The notes below the pieces were generated by a model. It was given only the letters and a program-made list of their open reading frames with translations. It searched no databases and was not told the DNA's origin. The position numbers and the translations under genes were made by a program. From the IMG/VR virus record IMGVR_UViG_3300020185_000160, positions 1 to 32,261 of that record: DNA of 32,261 bases; one strand, given 5' to 3'. Below are positions 29,287 through 32,261 of this stretch, one piece after another (the first letter of the stretch is position 1; every line of letters starts with the position of its first letter). The stretch comes from a virus.

Positions 29287-30679
29287 AGCTAACCCGTTAG
29301 AAGAGTTTGTGCTGCGTTACCGCGATGACCCTGCGCTGTTTGTGCAGGAGGTGCTGGGCGCTACTCCGCACGATTATCAGGCTGAGTTTCTGCGGGCTGT
29401 TGCAGACGGTGAGCGCAAGGTTAGCATCCGCAGTGGCCACGGCACGGGTAAGTCTACGTCGGCTAGTTGGATTATGCTGTGGTTTGTTTTGCTGCGTTTT
29501 CCGAATAAGGTTGTTGTCACGGCGCCGACCAGTGGCCAGCTGTTTGATGCCTTGTTTGCCGAGCTGAAGCGTTGGATTAACGAGCTGCCGCCGCAGTTAA
29601 AGGTTTTGCTTACGGTTAAGTCTGACCGGGTTGAGCTGAACGCGGCTCCAAGCGAGGCTTTCATTTCGGCTAGGACAAGCCGTGCGGAAACGCCGGAAGC
29701 GTTAGCTGGGGTTCACTCGGAGAATGTGCTGTTGGTTGTGGACGAGGCTTCTGGTGTGCCTGAGAAGGTGTTTGAGGCTGCTGCTGGCTCGATGTCTGGC
29801 CACGCTGCGACTACGATTTTGCTGAGCAACCCGACGCGTTCGTCTGGCACGTTTTACGAGAGCCAGACGCGGATGGCTGACAGCTGGTGGACACGGCGTT
29901 GGTCGTGCATAGATAGCCCGCTTGTGTCTGACGAGTTTGTTGACGAGATGCGTATGCGGTATGGCGAGGACAGCAATGCCTTTCGCATTCGTGTGCTTGG
30001 CGAGTTTCCTATGGCGGATGACGACACGATCATTCCGTTTCACTTGGTTGAGAGCGCGATACATCGTGACGTTGAGGTGACGCCTGACGTTAAGCCTATT
30101 TGGGGTTTAGACGTTGCGCGCTTTGGCTCGGACAAGACTGCTCTGTGCAAGCGGTATGGCAATGTTGTGACTGAGATTACCAGCTGGCAGGGTTTGGATT
30201 TGATGCAGACTGTCGGGCGCGTTATGGCCGAATACGAAGGCTTATCGCCTTCTATGCGGCCCAGCGAGATATTGGTTGACAGCATTGGCGTTGGCGGCGG
30301 TGTGGTTGATAGGCTGCGCGAGCTTGGTGCGCCGGTTAGGGGCATTAACGTGGGCGAGGCTCCTGCTATGGGCAAAACGCACATGAACTTGCGCAGCGAG
30401 CTTTGGTTTAAGGCAAAGGGTTGGCTTGAGGATCGGTCGTGCAAGCTGCCGAAGGACGACCAGCTTCTCGCGGAGCTGACTGCAATTAGATACAGCTTCA
30501 CATCGTCAGGCAAAATGAAGGCTGAAAGTAAGGATGAGATGCGCAAGCGTGGGTTAAGGTCGCCTGACCTTGCGGATGCTTTATGTCTGACAATGGCCAG
30601 CGACGCTGCGACTGCGTTATCTGGCGCAATGTCAAGTTGGAAGCAATCCATTAAACGCAATTTAAAAGGCATTGCATGA
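29279..30679 (+). CDS. terL: terminase large subunit
   Basis: 466 residues from MSEANPLEEF. Walker A: SGHGTGKST at 52-60. Walker B: VLLVVDEAS with Asp155 and Glu156. Coupling motif: LLSNPTRSSG. RNase-H-type nuclease: Asp278 (GLDVARFGSDKT), Asp334 (ILVDSIGVGGG) and Asp430/433 (SPDLADALCL). Complete motor and nuclease, normal length. It pumps DNA through the portal and cuts it. The DEAS and VARFG phrases are typical of P22/Sf6-like large terminases. Confidence 0.95.
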   Translation: MSEANPLEEFVLRYRDDPALFVQEVLGATPHDYQAEFLRAVADGERKVSIRSGHGTGKSTSASWIMLWFVLLRFPNKVVVTAPTSGQLFDALFAELKRWINELPPQLKVLLTVKSDRVELNAAPSEAFISARTSRAETPEALAGVHSENVLLVVDEASGVPEKVFEAAAGSMSGHAATTILLSNPTRSSGTFYESQTRMADSWWTRRWSCIDSPLVSDEFVDEMRMRYGEDSNAFRIRVLGEFPMADDDTIIPFHLVESAIHRDVEVTPDVKPIWGLDVARFGSDKTALCKRYGNVVTEITSWQGLDLMQTVGRVMAEYEGLSPSMRPSEILVDSIGVGGGVVDRLRELGAPVRGINVGEAPAMGKTHMNLRSELWFKAKGWLEDRSCKLPKDDQLLAELTAIRYSFTSSGKMKAESKDEMRKRGLRSPDLADALCLTMASDAATALSGAMSSWKQSIKRNLKGIA

Positions 30680-30864
30680 AGCCAGTTCCGTTCCACAAGC
30701 TGTCGCCTAAGATGAAAAACATCCGCATGAACCAGTGGATTAAAACTTATATTGGCCGAGGTTTAAGTTTAGAGGATGCCCAGCACGCAGCAAGGTGGCG
30801 CGCTGGCCATTGGAAGCTAAATGCGCGTATGGAGAAGGTTCTAGCGGATATTGAGGATGTGTGA
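30676..30864 (+). CDS. small basic protein after TerL
   Basis: 62 residues, overlapping TerL's stop (ATGA). Basic and helical (MKNIRMNQWIKTYIGRGLSLEDAQHAARWRAGHWKLNARMEKVL), with conserved-looking Trp residues. Unknown family. Co-translation with TerL hints at a packaging accessory. Confidence 0.7.
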   Translation: MKPVPFHKLSPKMKNIRMNQWIKTYIGRGLSLEDAQHAARWRAGHWKLNARMEKVLADIEDV

Positions 30865-30931
30865 TATGCAGCCTGCGTGGTATTATTAATTAAACTGTGC
30901 TAATGTGCAAAAAAAGCTAGAGGATAATGAT

Positions 30932-31012
30932 ATGAAACCATGTAAAGGTTGCCCCACCCCAGCAGCATGCAAACGTGCAGGCAAATGTCTTGCGAAAAAA
31001 TACGGAAAATAA
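30932..31012 (+). CDS. 26-residue Cys4 mini-protein
   Basis: ATG with AGAGGA eight bases upstream; encodes KPCKGCPTPAACKRAGKCLA and a basic end. Four Cys spaced C-x2-C-x6-C-x5-C suit one zinc. Similar CxGCPTPxxCKxAGxC peptides occur beside virion genes of marine phages. Three bases separate it from the next gene. Function unknown. Confidence 0.7.
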   Translation: MKPCKGCPTPAACKRAGKCLAKKYGK

Positions 31013-31015
31013 GTC

Positions 31016-31747
31016 ATGGGCATTTTTGATTTTTTAGGCGACTTATCTTCAAAGCGCAGTAAAGAGCTTGGCCTTGGCGGCATACAGTCTTTGCTTGGCA
31101 CGCGCCGCGCTGCACAAGCTGGCGCAATTGGCGATGAGATGATGGGAATTACAAACAAAGATAGTTTGCCCGGTTACTTTAATGAGCAGACGCGTGAGTA
31201 TGTTCCTTGGTACGTTGATTTGTTTGACGGCGGTGGATTGAATGCTGCTGGCAGTGTAGCGGAGCAAGAGGCTGCGCAGTCTATGGCTGCTAGCGTTACG
31301 CCCGGTAGTAGCCCCGGCGGCGCTCCTACGCAATCTCCCGGTTTGCTTGCAAATAATCAATTTTCTGACATGGAGCGTAGGCAAAGGTCAAACCCACTTG
31401 AGCCATTTGGCGGGTTTGGTCCTGCAATACAAGATACGCCAGACACGTCATATTACACGCCACCTTCGTCTATGCAGATGCCAACTCCCGCTGGTCCGGG
31501 TATGCCAAGTTATACGCCTCCTTCATCTATGCAGATGCCTACCCCAGCTTCAGCTGCAAGGCCTTTTACCCCTGCGCCTGAAAGCACGCCTCGTTTAAGC
31601 GAAATGCAAACGCCTATGATGCAGCACCCTGAGTTTCCACAGTTTGTTGATATTATGAAAAGAGCAGGCAACGAGTCTGTATTCCAAAACCCAGAGCAAG
31701 CTTCGTTTGTGTTTAATAGCTACCTAAAGCAAATAGGTTATAAGTAA
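31016..31747 (+). CDS. Pro/Met/Ser-rich putative virion protein
   Basis: 243 residues. N-terminus MGIFDFLGDLSSKRSKELG is amphipathic, with Gly/Ala stretches following. Residues 90-200 are Pro/Ser/Gly/Met-rich and likely disordered; YTPPSSMQMPTPA occurs twice (147-159, 166-178). The C-terminal 45 residues are helical (FPQFVDIMKRAGNESVFQNPEQASFVFNSYLKQIGYK). Lies between TerL and the adaptor, so a structural role is likely. No known family. Last base overlaps the adaptor start. Confidence 0.55.
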   Translation: MGIFDFLGDLSSKRSKELGLGGIQSLLGTRRAAQAGAIGDEMMGITNKDSLPGYFNEQTREYVPWYVDLFDGGGLNAAGSVAEQEAAQSMAASVTPGSSPGGAPTQSPGLLANNQFSDMERRQRSNPLEPFGGFGPAIQDTPDTSYYTPPSSMQMPTPAGPGMPSYTPPSSMQMPTPASAARPFTPAPESTPRLSEMQTPMMQHPEFPQFVDIMKRAGNESVFQNPEQASFVFNSYLKQIGYK

Positions 31748-32261
31748 TGGCAATAACAACTTACGCAGAGCTGCAATCTAACGTCACGGATTTTCTTAAC
31801 CGTGATGATTTGGCGTCGGTTACGCCGACGTTTATATCGCTGGCCGAAGCTGACATGCAGCGTCAGGTGCGTCACTGGCGTCAGGAGAAGCGCAGCACTG
31901 CGGAGCTTGACACGCAGTACAGCGCAATCCCCGCTGACTTTCTTGAGGCTATTCGGTTTTACATTACGTCGGGCGAGACGCGTCCGCTTGAGTTAATAAG
32001 CCAGTTTCAGTTGCTTGACCGCAAATATAAGAGAGCGAACACCAGCGGTGAGCCAGCTTATTATGCAATTACTGCCGGTGAGATTGAAATATTCCCTGCG
32101 CCTGATGGCACTTACACTGCCGAACTATATTACAACGCGCGCATTGAGCCTTTGACTGACAGCAATACATCCAACTGGATGTTGGAATACTTCCCTGACG
32201 CATACTTGTATGGTTCACTCATACACTCCGCGCCATACTTGAAGGATGATGCGCGCTTGCA
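31747..32261 (+). CDS. head-tail adaptor protein, partial
   Basis: 171 codons are present before the window ends; the C-terminus is missing. YAELQSNVTDFLNRDDLASVTPTFISLAEADMQRQVRHWRQEKR is typical of the phage adaptor (SU10/P22 gp4-like) family. Later, PLELISQFQLLDRKYK, AGEIEIFPAPDGTYTAELYYNARIEPL and WMLEYFPDAYLYGSLIHSAPYLKDD also match it. It forms the ring between portal and nozzle. Start overlaps the previous stop (TAATG). Confidence 0.85.
   Translation, partial: MAITTYAELQSNVTDFLNRDDLASVTPTFISLAEADMQRQVRHWRQEKRSTAELDTQYSAIPADFLEAIRFYITSGETRPLELISQFQLLDRKYKRANTSGEPAYYAITAGEIEIFPAPDGTYTAELYYNARIEPLTDSNTSNWMLEYFPDAYLYGSLIHSAPYLKDDARL

Noticed and set aside
1-32261. Integrase, lysogeny repressor, tRNA genes, insertion sequences
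   Set aside because: Looked for and not recognised; the ribbon-helix-helix and HTH proteins alone do not show lysogeny.

Overview
The window looks like most of a short-tailed (podovirus-type) double-stranded DNA phage genome. It encodes a terminase pair, a P22/SU10-like portal, an acidic scaffold, a coat protein resembling the DUF5309/SU10 group, a head-tail adaptor, several large internal-virion-type proteins, a GH19 endolysin and a holin-like membrane cassette. I see no tape measure, sheath, integrase, lysogeny repressor or DNA polymerase, so a lytic phage that borrows the host polymerase fits best. The 3TM holin and several small proteins (DUF6447-like, DUF6321-like, EF-hand membrane protein, LTPAQKAK peptide) are types I associate with marine phages, many of them on alphaproteobacteria. 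The host is therefore an inference, not something read directly.

Layout. 1-16383 (+): DUF6447-like protein, terminator, nozzle-like protein, C1q/TNF-like fibre or decoration protein, GNAT-like protein, four internal virion proteins, portal, scaffold, coat, terminator, small head-linked proteins, membrane/lysis cassette, endolysin, small nuclease. 16500-25511 (-): early/replication operon read right to left. It starts at a predicted promoter at 25543-25572 and holds unknown small proteins, a PD-(D/E)XK-like protein, an OB+winged-helix protein, a RecE-like exonuclease, an SSB, a Toprim primase-helicase, a zinc-knuckle protein, a PAPS-reductase-like protein, an HTH protein, a C5 DNA methyltransferase and a tiny membrane peptide. 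25643-27392 (+): ribbon-helix-helix protein, RuvC-like resolvase, a noncoding iteron region, an unknown protein, a dATP/dGTP-diphosphohydrolase-like protein, a structured noncoding stretch and a small protein, closed by a bidirectional terminator. 27441-28334 (-): four small early-type proteins. 28335-28785: large noncoding region with inverted repeats, 11-bp tandem repeats and C-runs. 28786-32261 (+): TerS, TerL, small proteins, a proline-rich protein and the adaptor, cut by the window end.

How it fits together. The minus operon would copy, recombine and modify DNA using SSB, exonuclease, helicase, resolvase and methyltransferase. The plus-strand late genes package it into a head built on portal, scaffold and coat, eject it through a short tail with internal proteins, and lyse the cell. 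The end of the window (adaptor) and its beginning (small protein, then nozzle) read as consecutive parts of one tail module, so the window may be a near-complete, circularly permuted genome.

The most unusual content is noncoding: an 8-copy GTATNAAT iteron cluster with a long hairpin (26294-26450), an identical 18-bp leader in front of three minus-strand genes, a promoter followed at once by two GC-rich hairpins (27069-27173), and a repeat-rich region just before TerS. No tRNA, CRISPR array or insertion sequence was recognised.
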